DNA from: Polytrichum commune
Taxonomy: Eukaryota; Streptophyta; Polytrichopsida; Polytrichales; Polytrichaceae
Reading direction: 5' to 3'
NCBI GenBank assembly: GCA_950295325.1
Contig: OX485807.1
Coordinates: 14,847,001 to 14,911,000 of the forward strand
Length of the DNA: 64,000 bases
Made by a program: the position numbers and the translations under genes. Position 1 is the first letter of the stretch. Each line of letters begins with the position of its first letter. Of this stretch, positions 48,556 to 60,699 are shown in pieces. Under the pieces are notes generated by a model. It worked only from the letters and a program-made list of their open reading frames with translations, was not told where the DNA came from and searched no databases.

Positions 48556-49180
48556 AAGTAATCTCCCACTTAAGTATGCACTTTGAACTGGAGCCGTTGG
48601 TGTGCACTTAGTTGGTAGGTGCGTATTTTAGTCATATTGCTTCTTAGACCTTTTGATTCGATGAATTGTAACGGGAACAGATGAAACATGAGGCAACCCG
48701 TTTCACCGCAGCCCATCGATGTGAAATCATTGCAAAGTTGAGCAAGTTGAATGCGTCGAGCAAGCAGGCGTTAGGGCAGGAGTATGAAGTTAGTGAATGA
48801 GCCATCCGGAAAGTCTGGGACAATCGGGAGAACATACTACAACGAAATCTTGTGTACCGCGATATTTGTTGAATCTTAAAGTGCTACGGACTTCAAAGGC
48901 TTTGAAGCTTTACACAACATTGTCCTTGACATCGACGACCAATTGCTTTGCTCTGGTGTTCAAACAAAAGCTGGACATATGTATGATGAACTGCGACGAT
49001 CGTTTGAGACATTTTCGCGAAACGTTAACAAACTGACATTGTATGTCAAGCGTTAAAAAAATCATGCAGTTGCGGCAAATGACTCTGCATGACGTGTTCA
49101 AACAATAAAGTATGAACCCTAATTTTTGTCGAAAAAATTGCACACTTAACCAGGATGCGTACTTAAACGGGAGATTACTG
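48556..49180 (+). mobile_element. pogo/Tigger-like (Tc1/mariner) element, non-autonomous
   Basis: The ends are inverted: left AAGTAATCTCCCACTTAAGT, right (reversed) CAGTAATCTCCCGTTTAAGT. TA dinucleotides flank both (48554-48555, 49181-49182). A CAGT start and TA target are usual for pogo/Tigger. The 625-bp interior carries the helix-turn-helix remnant at 48681-48872 and no DDE catalytic domain. Confidence 0.78.
48681..48872 (+). pseudogene. CENP-B/Tigger-type helix-turn-helix transposase remnant
   Basis: In one frame from ATG 48681: RFTAAHRCEIIAKLSK, then SSKQALGQEYEVSE, a TGA stop at 48798-48800, then AIRKVWDNRENILQR to a stop at 48870-48872. This is the psq-like/CENP-B N-terminal DNA-binding fold (Q/HRxxII.K, then an A...YxVS...IR.VW recognition helix). 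One premature stop breaks it and the rest of the transposase is missing. The frame carries on cleanly past the stop, so decay is recent. Confidence 0.75.
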
Positions 49181-49182
49181 TA

Positions 49183-50252
49183 CTTGAATTGGTTTTGAAC
49201 AAGTGGGCGTAATGAACAAGAGAATGTTTTTTGAGTGCAAATTCCATGTCTATTTCATATATACTTGTTACAGTAATGTATGGTGGCTCACAAGAATCAG
49301 AGTTGCAAAGAAACAACTTTCTTTAAAGGTGTTGAAAATGGGTGTGGTCCCAATTAATAGTTTTTTTCAACTTTCGTCAAGGTGTTGAATTGAATGTAGT
49401 CCCAGATAGTAGATATAGGGTGTTGAAATCGACCTCCATATTACAATACATTTCTTGGCCATCTTTGCAGTCAACCCTTCGATTAAAAATGGTGTTAAGA
49501 GCTTGACGCTTATGGTGTACTCTGATATTTGAATTGAGCTAAGGAAGCACATTTGGATGTAAGCACAATAGATTGGACAATTCTTGATCCTTGCATATGT
49601 TTAAGTGAAAGTGATTTAAAACTTTATACTGATGTTAGATTTTGAGATTTTTTTTAATTTAAAAAAATATATTTGTAATTTAAAGAAATATACGTATCAT
49701 AGAACGCAGTGCATATGGTGTGCACGTAGGTGATATTGCACAAGGCATTATCTAAAATTTGTGTAAAACAAAATAAAATGGCATTAAATTGATAAATTTC
49801 TACATTTTTTTGATGATACATGCAAGTTTATAATGAATTCAAGGATGCAAAATAAGAATCCAAGCTCAAAATATTTAAGGTCTTGAAATTTTACCCCCGA
49901 GAACCAAATTTAGCCATTTGCTTTTGAGCGTCACTTGTAATGATACGTTTTGAAGATCTCATCTTGATATTCTATATTTGAATACTTAACACAACAATAG
50001 AGAGAAATTTGAAAGAAGAAGAAAATTCAATTTAAAGAACAATTTGCATTTGACCAACTTTCAAGTATTCAACCCAAAAAATTATGGTTTTAGTATACCA
50101 TAGCACCTTTTGGTTGCACTTTACCATGCTCACACCCAATTGCATCCCTTAGATATTTTCCAACAACAAATGTTCTCTTCTTCAAGCACTTCCCTATTGC
50201 TCTATTGTCTTATAATACTAGGTATAAGTGTTGCACATGCACAACACTAGAT
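49183..50252. other. Gene-free AT-rich stretch
   Basis: Nothing recognised beyond low-complexity AT sequence. Confidence 0.35.
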
Positions 50253-50665
50253 ATTTTATTTAGTGTCACCAATTGTATTTGCTTTGCTCAATACTAATAG
50301 GATTCTAAACCACCCATGTAGTGTCACCAACACTAAATGTAAACCTAATATTATTTCTCATTCCTTGTAAAATGTTTTGTATGTTATAGATTTACAATGT
50401 TGCAATTACTATCACTTGCCAAGTGATTTTTCATCACTAATTTCAATTATTCATGACAATATTGTTCAAATGCAAGATATACCAAAATTGAATGAACTAA
50501 AAGTAAATTAGGCCCATTAGCCTTTTTGGCTTCCTGGACTTTGAAATCAATTTCATTCATGCCATTGGAATGATAGGATCTAGAACCTTATTCGTAAGAA
50601 GTGTCATAAAAAAAGATACCAAAGTGACATAAAATATCATATGATACTAAATGCAGACAATAAAA
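50253..50665 (+). mobile_element. MITE, TTTAGTGTCAC family, eroded right end
   Basis: The left end ATTTTATTTAGTGTCACC and interior (ACCACCCATGTAGTGTCACC) match 42857-43210. The right terminus (GATACTAAATGCAGACAATAAAAT) is diverged. The interior has an extra segment of about 60 bp. Confidence 0.65.
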
Positions 50666-50851
50666 TAGTGTAGTAGGTGTCCAAACATTGCATGCAGGCC
50701 ACAGTGCTTCCATATTTTCTTGAGATTATGGAACATGGATTGTAAGAGATTGGATCGAACAAAGTAGTAATTATTCAGCCGTGTGAGTGTGTTCTGTGCA
50801 CTTGTAAATGCAATGTAATCTTTTGATAGAAGGGGAATCGAGTTTGTACAA

Positions 50852-51271
50852 ACAAGAAAACGGTAGAACCGTGAGGCTCTGTCCTTTGCTATGAAAGACT
50901 ACAATTATAGCTGATTACTTTGCTCATGCCAATCCATGGCTATTCACTATACCAAACCTTTCTTGGATTTTGTGCATCTTCTTCTCAAATACGGGTCAAG
51001 GATTGAAGCTACTCATTTATCACCCAAAAATTTTAAAATAAATAATCAAGAACTGCCGAAATAACTATAGTTAACTAGATTTCTATCAATGCATTTTAGG
51101 GAGCACTTGTATATATATATAAAAACTATAGTTAACATCCACATTACATAAAGTGGACCAAAAATAACAAGAACAAGAAACGTCCAAGTGTGAACACAAA
51201 GTGGTTAGGAAATTTGCTCTTGAAACGAAGAAGTTGATGCATAGTCTCTGTCCTACAGACAGAGCCAACAA
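50852..51271 (+). repeat. Dispersed repeat R7, copy 2
   Basis: Near-identical to 43711-44129, in the same orientation, about 7.1 kb away. As in copy 1, a MITE of the TTTAGTGTCAC family lies 200-500 bp upstream, so the two may have been duplicated together. Confidence 0.8.
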
Positions 51272-52790
51272 AGTAACATTGCTACAAACAAAATAACATT
51301 TGCTATCTTAGCAGGGAGACTCACCCACCATGAAGCATATGTATAATAAATTGGCATTGTCAACACTCCAAGTGCCACCTAACACCTCGTATCTAAAGGA
51401 GAAAGAATTAACACTCAATACCTCGTGATTAACAGCATAAAAATTTAACAAATCATGATCAGGTTCAAATTTACCAATTACTATGTTTCAGATGTTTATA
51501 CAAATTGACTCTTGAGATCTACTTGCATTGCACATTAAGAGCAGTCTTACATGATCAAAGGGTAAGGCAAACAAGCATACTCACATTTTTAATCTTGAAC
51601 AATCTTGAACTAAACAATTTATTGAATGTTGTCTACTGACATGTCAATTGCAGCTCACAGGGAAGACACCAGTTTCCTACTGAGAGGTGAAGTAAACAAA
51701 CCACTTTGAGGACACCTGACACTTTCTTATATTGAATCAACACTATTTTTCAGAAATCTGCAGACAGCTTCAGAAATATACTCGAGTCAAGAGAAAATTG
51801 AACTGACAACCTTTGAATTCAAATAAAAATAGGTACATCAAATTGCAAGTGTTGAACAGGCCTTTCACAGTTGTAAAACTACAAATCCCATGTTATTCTC
51901 TTCCGTTAAAATGCTGTGTTAAGAATGCTCCAGATGATAATGAATCCGCTCATGGGTGTTGGAAATAAATGTCAACACCTACTTGTCTTATTAGGATTAT
52001 GAATGGTTTGCCTCTAGCTTCCTCACAGAAATCTCATAAAAATCAACCAGGACTTATGTTGAAAAGAATGAGATAGGAAGGCATTCTCCTTGTTGGATAA
52101 AACCGTTACACTTTTCCTAAGGTGCTGACCCTCTGTGTGAAGATACTTGTCCTCAACAGCGTCTTTGAGTAAGCCTGTAATAACAACAACAACGACCCTA
52201 TTCAATAAAGTGGAGACCATCCCCCATGACATTTACAGCATATGAAATATATTCATTTATTTCTGTGGAGAATTTGATGGACATCAGGACTATTTCAACC
52301 CATGTGCATGACTGGCTTACACAGTAACTTGTGTTTGAGGACACATCACCAATTCCAAATTAATAAAATCAAGTTCGGTAAATCTGGTCCCCAAAACGGA
52401 GGATACTTCTCAGTAGATTTTGTACAGTTACATCACCGAATTGGAAAGGTTAGAAATACAGGTAAGGTCTTTTCTCTACAGGAATCAGATCTTTCAACTG
52501 GAGCTTGAACAGATTGAAAACCAAGACTTCATCATTAGCACACCAAAACCCTAAACCCTAAACCCTCCTAAATGTTGTATTCTCTCTCAGAGGAGGAGAG
52601 CTGGTACACTACAAAACCTTGTCTCTACTCCTTCACAAGCTTTGGTGACACTCGAATCACTAATTTTGTCCAGTTTGAAAAGGCTTGCAAAACTATTTGC
52701 GAGGCATTTAGAAAACCCAAGGTCGAGCCTATCTCAGGTAAAATCAACTAAACCCTCAACTCTAAACCCTGAAGGTAGAAGAGGAAAGGT
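51272..52790. other. Region downstream of QSOX
   Basis: It holds three telomere-type AAACCCT units (52546-52566) about 230 bp past the QSOX stop codon. No gene seen; the part near 52790 is the likely QSOX 3' UTR. Confidence 0.4.
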
Positions 52791-55700
52791 TTAGGCAAGT
52801 CGGTACTTGAGCTTCTTGCAATGCACGCGCCAATGGTATGTTGCGAGTCCAATGCCAGAGATGGCGACGCCTGAAGCCGTCAAGTAGGGCACACTGGAGG
52901 ATTTATCACCTTGACCGACCCCAATAAACAATTTGGAGATTTGACTCGTCTCTTCGTCAGTAACCCGCAACAAAGGTCCATACCACCACATCAAGAAATG
53001 ATACACAGCCGTCTCATCCCAGTCGGTGTCGTCACTTGATTTATCCCGGCATGCAGGGCAATCGCTTTCCAATGGCCACAGCTTTCTTGGGTTGCTCACC
53101 TTCATTATTCCGGTCGCAGCTTCGTCTCGCGCCACAAATTCAGTAACCTGAGAAAAAGTGCATATTTCATAGTCTTTAGAGAGAGAGAGATAACTCCTAT
53201 GTTGCCACCGGCAAAAATTATGGTCTTCGAGATGGTCTTCTTCTATACATTTTCTAGGAATGGGTATCACGCAAATTATAGGGCCCTCGAAGACTACTTG
53301 CCTCCTCTCAAAGGTGACCACCTTGAACAGGAGTAGACAAGTCGCCCTGCACCTATCTCCCCCCAAGGGCAAGCCCCCGGAATCCCACATGGTTGGTTGA
53401 AAACATCCGGTTCACCTAGATACCCCCACTGTTCTTGGGTGGACCATAGTGGTAGGGTGCACCGGAAAATCAATTGTTAGGAAGGTCACTTATCCGAGCA
53501 TTATACCCGTCGTTGGGGGCTTTACTTTGGAACTTCAGGTCAAGGCCTAGGGTTTAAGGCACCCCTTTTGCAAGTCTAATTGCAGAGTTCGGGATCAGTT
53601 TCATTTTGTAGCATTACAGTGTTGGACTCCAGACAGAGAGTGAATGGCAGACCCCGATGTCGGGGGAAAACTTTGGAATGGAAAGAAGTCATGAAAACAC
53701 ACCTTGTTATGCATCCTCCAAAGCCATAGAACAACATCCTTGTGTGTTGATGCAGAATCAATATAAGCTCTGCAAACAACAGCAAATTGTCACTTGTCCT
53801 TCAGATAATTGTTTTTAAGAACAGATTTTTATGCTTAAGAGTTTGGTGTTTTGAATAAGAATTGGTGGTGTGAGGAAAGCTGGAAAGTAATAAGCCCAAA
53901 TGTATGAGCTAAATGTGTGCATGAAGAGCTTATACGTGTTGATGATTGGAGTATATAGCATGTATGCAATAGAGAGCATTTGATGATTGAAATTCACCAT
54001 ATATTGCATTTGTTGCGGTCTGCTTCAAACTGTGCTGTTTAGATGAACTATGAATAGCTATGATATTCCTCAGCTTTTTCAGTGTAGGTTTGTGGTTAGG
54101 GGTTTTAGGGTTTAACTATTCACAAACCTGGAGGTCCATTGTGAGAAAAGATCACGACATTCTTTGCATTTGTAAAAATCCGCGACAAATGCCTCAATTG
54201 TTGATCTGGCAAACTCAGCATCAATGTCCTCTACACGGACTGTCAATGCATGAAATAACATCCAGAGTCCGCAGCTGCACAACATTCACATAGGATATGA
54301 GGAACTTCAACTTATATAGCCACAGGATTACTAATAGCTATTAGTGTAATAAAACATGTGGGGAGAATGAAGTTTACATCCAACATTCACTGCAAATTGA
54401 GGGGTTATGGCATCATCCTCATTACAAGATTAGAATGTTGGAAGGGGAGAAAAGGAGTTATACCTGACAATACAATTCACAGAATGAGAATGTTGTGATT
54501 TTCATTGGAATCATTGACACTCTTGCCTAATCTATTCCACTTAGTACCTTGTAAACTATATACAGAATTGAGGATTTTGTCCTTTTAGGTAGAGTCATTA
54601 CCTGTAACCACGACCCTCACCATTGCATGATACCTGCAAAACTCCATATTTCCACAATATTACTCCAGACAAACATTAAAATTCCTACATCCATCATTCA
54701 GAATACCTGCCTTCACCCTTATTATCCCTGCAGTTTTATGTTATTTCAAGATCAGTTATAAAGTGAGATTTTGTTTCTATCGTTTTTTTTTTGTTGTGGT
54801 TGAAAGTGGGCCCGGACCACAACCACTTGAGTGTTTGTATGAAAAACGAAGTATGAAAAGCACATAATGGAATTGAAGTTGATGTTAAAATCGTACCCAG
54901 TATCCACGTGGTAAATCCGGTCCACACAAATGGCGGCTTCGCAGGGCAGTGCTAGGCGACTGGCGCATTGGCCACAACTTGTTTAAATCTCGCAATAATT
55001 CAGCACTCCCTGCGCGGCACCTGTTGAATTTGAGATTCAGATTAGTCAATAGAATATCCTCTAGCTCAACATGACTTTTGGTCAGAAGGTGGTTGTTTTG
55101 CATACAATATGTTCCAAGTTATATAAGTTTTCAGAAGGGTCGAAATTTAAATGAAGCACATTCTGTATTGGTTCATTGAGGGTCAAACTCATTTTGGCAT
55201 GCCAGGAGGTGCTAAAATGAGTTTTGGCCCCCAATGAACCGAAATAGGTTGCTCTTTCTTCAAATTCAAACACTACCTCTGATCATGCACCACAAGTTGA
55301 AAGAGTTATTTGTTTTGTATACAAAACAACCGTTGGGAAATCATATAGAGGATAAAGTTCTGACAGAAAGTCCCATTGAGTTAAAGGATAACTCTATTAC
55401 CTCATGATAGAGGTGATGATAGAGAGAGAATTTGAGAATCATATTAGTCAATGGGCTTATATCATCCCGCATTTGTTATATTATTCAGGTCTTACCACAG
55501 AACTCTAATCTGTCATAACTGAGAATATGAAAACCTTGTTATTTATGTGTACAGTGTGTAACTTCAACATTTAATTTTAGATCTCAAAGAAGGCCATCAA
55601 TTTTGGAGTCATTCACACTATTTGTTTTCAACTTCAGGCATTCAGTGAATTCAAAAATGTTTAAACATTCTTCAATAGGCTAACTTAACAACAAACATCC

Positions 55701-58681
55701 AAAATGAGAACCTTTCAGAAGGATGACGCTTATCGATAAGATGCAAGAACTGGATAAACGAGGCTCGACTTGAGGATTTCATCATCTGCAAAAAAAATAG
55801 CATAGGAAATTAAAATCACACAGAGGTAAAACAATTTGATTAGGCCCTAGCTGTTAAACACATTACATTCGAACAAAGCTCTCAAGAAACAGAGCAAACT
55901 CACCTTTTCATCTATCATGAAATCAAATGCTCTGGCAGTTGCTTCCTCGACATCATGCAGCGTTGCAGACACCTTCTCTACCCAACAATGCATGCAAACA
56001 CTTATATTAGGGGTGCTGAAAGATTCAGAAGTATATAATGATTGCATTTCATTTACAAGCTTTTTCAACTCTTAACCATTAAATGTCACCGGGTGTTACT
56101 CGAAAATGAGATGACTTCAGCTGACCGAATTCAATGGTCAGATGCTGTTCACACAGAAAATAAGGTTTTTACAAAGCCCATATAGATAACATCCATACGG
56201 TTGAAATATACATTTTACATCTTGACATGGCACGAAGCCATGCATAAGATTTTGATTACAATAGCTAGAAACAAATAATAATAAGGCATAACTTTAATGA
56301 CACTGTACAGCATAGTTTGAAGGATTGAAAAAATTACAATCATGTGTAGACATGATGGCCAAATATACTAGATAATACATAGAAGTGTATGTTGTATTCT
56401 TCTGTATTTTATTGTAATTGAAGCCTATTTTCAGCATATTTCTTGATCAAAGTATCCAACTTAAAGGATAAAGCAATTTCAAGGACTATTTTCTAATAAT
56501 TGACTAAAATGGAAACCAACAACAACGAAATCTCCTTTTCTTGTCCTAAAAATAGATATAGGTAGAAGACCTGCACAAGGGAGCCAGTGTCAAGCTTTGC
56601 TGCAGCTACTATGTCAGTTTTGATTTCATCCTTCAACGAATATTTCCTGGTCAGAAATAGGAGCACAATTTTCAGTAGCAAACACACGAACAAATGGACA
56701 ACACTTTCAAAGAGAAAATGACATTTATTTCGAATGAAAGCTCACAATGCTATTATCATCCATGTCAATGACTATCAGAACTGATTTTTATGCATACTTG
56801 CCAATTCGCTGATTGATCCACTGGAGCAATTTATCACCCGTGTTCACATTTTCAAGAGTGGTGGACTCCAAACCCAACTTGGCATTTATGGAACCCCCAC
56901 CAAAGGCCAGCTTTTGTGGTGGTCCCCAATACAGGGTTGGGAACTCCTCAATTTGGAATCGCTCGCACAGGACTTTGTTAGACTGTTCAAAAAACACCAA
57001 AAAAATAACAACATTACTGAAGGTATGTGACCCTATTTTCTGGGCACTTCCAACGCCAGACATTTTATGGATCAAATTGGAAAATGTCTCATCCGATTAG
57101 TGCAATGATTAATCACACAAATTGTCAAATTTCACATCAGGGTTGACATGCAAAAGTCATAGGAGGTGACAGTGAAGATTCTCCTTCTCTTTAAGTGATG
57201 ATCACATAGGCATAGAGTGGTTAAAAGATTTTTGAGCACATAGTCCAATCTCATCGTAACACATGCCTTTGAAGCATTTAAGCAAAAACAAGAGAGGCCA
57301 AAGAACAACCTAGAATAATACATTTCATGTCACACTTACCGCAATTTTACAATCCACCTTGGCAACAAAGACCTCGTCTCCATGAACCGCGTTTGGATGG
57401 TTAAATAGGCACGCAACTTGTTCATATTGGGGCTGAGGTAACATAATCAAATGTTTGATGTTGAGTCAGTATTGATACATGTCCTTCAGGGGTTTCATAT
57501 CTTTTCAGTGCTACTACAACCTTTAGCTTACAATTCATTCAACATTGATTCAAGTCATTGGTGAACCACCCTATAATAAATTATAGAGAAGAGCAATAAA
57601 TTACAATCACAACCCTATGTTTGGTAGTGAGTGATTCAGTGTTGTAAGTTCATGGGGTTGAAACAATGTGAAATTAGTCTTGATGATATCTGAATTTATT
57701 GTGATAATATGCAAATGCCCACCTTAAACTCTTCACACGATTCGCACCTGCACTCATAAGCAACAATAATTCGCAAAATAAGATTTACTTTCTTGAATGC
57801 AACCTACGGTTACTACAAAAAGAATATGATGCAACTCAAGATCACACATAAACCATCATTTTGACATCCTATTCAGACTGAACCCTTTGACATCCACATT
57901 CGGTTTTGATGACCGCTATAAAATGTTCGAAGATATTCAAAATGGCATTGATGACTGCACTCCTCCCTGAGTACCAAAAACATCCCCTCAAGATATTGTT
58001 CTTTGAAGGCAAGCTATGTTCACTACCACAGAATGTGATTGAACTCAGGACACGCATAAACCGCATCCGTAACACTTCAAATTTTCAAACTTAAACCCTT
58101 CGACATTCACATTCCGTGATGACCGCTCTAAAATGTTCGAGGGGCCCCAAAATGGCATCGATGAATGCACTCCTCTTTGAATGCCCACAAAATTCCAAAT
58201 GGCATCGAAGAACCCAATTTTCCATGAGCACCAAAAAAATTCCCTCAAGATTCAATTCTTTGAACGCAAGCTATGTTTAATACCAAAGAATGTGATTAAA
58301 CTCAAGACATACATGAATAGCGTCCTTAAACCATGATATATTCAAACTTTATTGATATGACATTCATATTCGGTGATGACCACTCTAATTTGAAGCTCTC
58401 CGAAATGGAGAATTGAGGGATGCAATTCTCTATGAAAACCCAGAAATAAAATTTAAAAAGTCAAGATTGAGAGAGTGTGAAACTGACCAAGATTGGAAAA
58501 ACTCCACAAGCGCCCAGGGAGTATTGGTAGATACCAAACTTTGGTTGAAAAATAATTCATAAAGCTCAACGGTGCAATCTTCCGACATGCTTGTGACAGT
58601 TGGAATACGCCCAATGAATAGCAGAAGAAGACATGCACACATGCCCAAACGAACAAAAAAATCCCTTTTCTCGCCTGCCAT
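52791..58681 (-). CDS. QSOX: Quiescin-type sulfhydryl oxidase (QSOX)
   Basis: Twelve exons join in one frame: 58681-58488, 57747-57723, 57432-57340, 56982-56798, 56646-56571, 55972-55904, 55785-55712, 55020-54897, 54633-54602, 54274-54128, 53769-53703 and 53147-52791, giving 480 residues. A signal peptide (about 1-31, LGMCACLLLLFIGR) leads into a thioredoxin domain with WCESC (redox Cys66/Cys69), most of it supplied by a 25-bp microexon. The FEFPTLYWGPP-type segment and WINQRIGK follow. The Erv/ALR domain has CGLWMLFHALTVRVED (from 292), CKEC (327-330) and a WLWRMHNKV FAD motif. A third pair, CPAC, is at 392-395, and a C-terminal membrane helix at about 449-467. QSOX forms disulfides in secreted proteins and passes electrons to O2 in the ER/Golgi. 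Exon 6's acceptor (AAG|GTGTCT) is the least certain junction. Confidence 0.92.
53275..53500 (+). repeat. Dispersed repeat R1, right part, in the last QSOX intron
   Basis: It shares AAAGGTGACCACCTTGAAC, CACCTATCTCC...CAAGGGCAAGCC, GGGTGGACCATA and a GGTCACTTATCCGAGCA block with 7070-7230. The copy reads open in frame with the last exon on the minus strand, making a longer apparent ORF (to 53390) that is not all coding. Confidence 0.6.
57570..57720 (+). repeat. Intron-resident repeat R4 in QSOX intron 2
   Basis: AACCCTATGTTTGGTAG, then GTGATTCAGTG, then a TTGATGATATCTGAATTT block align with TPR-gene intron 1 (42400-42490), including the exact 17-mer AACCCTATGTTTGGTAG. It ends just before the microexon donor. 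Confidence 0.6.
57841..58440. repeat. Three degenerate tandem units in QSOX intron 1
   Basis: A block GACATYCACATTCGG...GATGACCGCT, AAAATGTTCGA, AAAATGGCATYGATG, CACTCCTC, then AAGCTATGTT and ACAGAATGTGATT, starts near 57890, 58103 and 58361 (steps of about 213 and 258 bp). It fills nearly all of intron 1. I do not see a copy of exon 1 sequence here. Confidence 0.7.
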
Positions 58682-58899
58682 CACAAAAACCCCACCAGAA
58701 CCTACTACTACTTCAATTCTTCAATTCTTTGATTTTATTCGTCTTCTTCTATTTTCCCCAATCGGCATCTCATACTTTAGAGCAAGCTCAGTCCCGAGAA
58801 CGTCGAACCGCATTCAAAGTGTTTTGTCTCCATCGTCGAAGTAGTTAGTCCCTTAAGCCTGGGGCTGCAATTACAGCAACAAATGGAGAGTTAAAAATT

Positions 58900-60650
58900 C
58901 ACTTCACAGGTCTTCAAATTTTCAAAAGGCAGAAATGCAAACCTCAAACTGGATTAGTCTAAAATTCTGGTGGCTCCACGAAATGTAGCTACAAGAAACG
59001 AGAAAAATGAGAAACCCAAATGTGGGAGGTCAACTTCTATAAGTCTAAACCCATCCACATTCTCCCTTGTGCATCATATTGTAGTCTAAAAACGGGGAAT
59101 TAGTAGTGTCCATTCAAAGTTCACAAATAACCTGGTTACCATAAAAATACACTACATTTTAACATGCTACGACCAATAGTAGCGCCTAACCTCAACAAAC
59201 AAGCAAGCAAACATTCAACCCCAAACACAATCAATACCCAGAAATGGAAGCCAAAACCGGTTTAGTTTCTCTTGGGTACACATGAGCCATGAAATTCAGG
59301 TGGTTCCACAAAATGCTGCTACGAGAAACGAGAGAAACGAGAAACCCAAACTTGGGAGGACCTAATATCTTCTTTAAGCTTGCCATCCACATTCTTGCTT
59401 ACGCTATCAAGCTAAAAACGGGGGATTAGCAACGCCCGTTCAGAGTTCGCATCCAATCTGATTACCATAAAAGTACACTACATTTTAGCCTGCCCCAACA
59501 AGCAAACGCAATCTTGATTCTAGCGGCACCAATTTGTTTCTGAAGGCCCGAATCTTGAGGTAAGGTTGGAAGAACTCAAGATTTTGGGCACCAACAAACA
59601 GGAAGGTTACAAATCTGTGCTTATGAAATCTAGGTCGTCTCCACACTTCAGAGCTTTTCAAAATTTCAAACTCAGAAATAAATGGAAACCCAATTAAACG
59701 GGTTTAGTATCTTTGATATTAACTTAGTCGCTCCTGGGCCATCAATTCAGGCCGCTCCCCAGTTGCTGCTACAAGAAAACTTGGGAAATGCAAACATGGG
59801 AAGTCAAGTGAAGCGGATTCCGGTTTCGGTGGATTTTTCAGAGGCAAAGCTCAGTGGGCTTCCGGGTAAACCCAAAAATAAGCTTCTCATCCACATTCTT
59901 CCTTCACATCTCACCTAAAACAATTGAATCTTGAATGAATCAAGAAAATTTGCGAATACACATGTGAGAAGTCAAGTGAAGCGGATCCCAGATTCTAACT
60001 CAGGTGAGCAATCCAATGGTGAAGCTCACTGGTTTATTGGGTGGCGCCAAAAACAAGCTTCCCATCCACATTCTTCTTCCCAATGCTCTAAATTCAAGGG
60101 ATTGATTAGCAGCTTCAATTGCCATGATATCCACTTCATTTCAAACATGCTACGGACAAAAAAAACACTTCAATGTCGATTCCCCATAAAATTTCTGCTA
60201 CAAGAAAATTTGCGAAATGCAAATGTGGGAAGTCAAGTGAAGTGGAACCCAGATTCTAACTCCGGTGGGTTTTTTCAGTGGTGAACCTCAATGGTTTCTG
60301 GGTATCGGTAAAATGCAAGCTTCTCATCTACTGCATTCTTCCTCCCAATGGTCTAAAAACAGGAGATTGAACAGCAAATTCAACTCCCATAAAATGACCT
60401 ACATTTCCACATGCTAAGGAAACGAGGCACCGTACTTAGTAAAAACAATTTTACATCCAACCCAAAACACAAAACACTTGAATGTCGACTCTAAGAACAC
60501 TAACTCTTTCTCAACACCGAATCTCGAGCCAGACCCACATCAGAGTCATTTCCACTTGGAACAACCTAAGATTTCGGGCACCAAGGAATCCCAGCTCCTA
60601 ACTTAACTTAGGTGGTCTTAAAATGGGGGATTAGCACCTCCACATTTTAG
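58900..60650. repeat. Five or more degenerate tandem repeats upstream of QSOX
   Basis: Units begin GCTACAAGAAA near 58988, 59318 (GCTACGAG), 59768, about 59939 and 60197. Each continues AAATGCAAAYATGGGAAGTCAA, then CATCCACATTCTTCC, a CTAAAAACGGGGRATTAG block and ACTACATTTTAACATGCT. Spacing varies (171-450 bp). They cover the likely promoter and 5' region of QSOX and have no coding frame of their own. Confidence 0.7.
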
Positions 60651-60699
60651 ACACCACCTTACCTTTTAAAAAAACACGAGCACACATCCAACCAACCCT

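Noticed and set aside
52791-53390. 199-codon minus-strand ORF as one large QSOX terminal exon
   Set aside because: Only residues from 53147 onward match QSOX; the upstream part is intron holding an R1 repeat, with a good acceptor (TTTCTCAG|GTTACT) and the preceding exon at 53769-53703.
54711-54731. Possible QSOX microexon (GGTGAAGGCAG between AG and GT)
   Set aside because: Including it breaks the frame or duplicates the GEGR phrase already supplied by exon 54633-54602, which joins directly to PRGYW and to CGLW.
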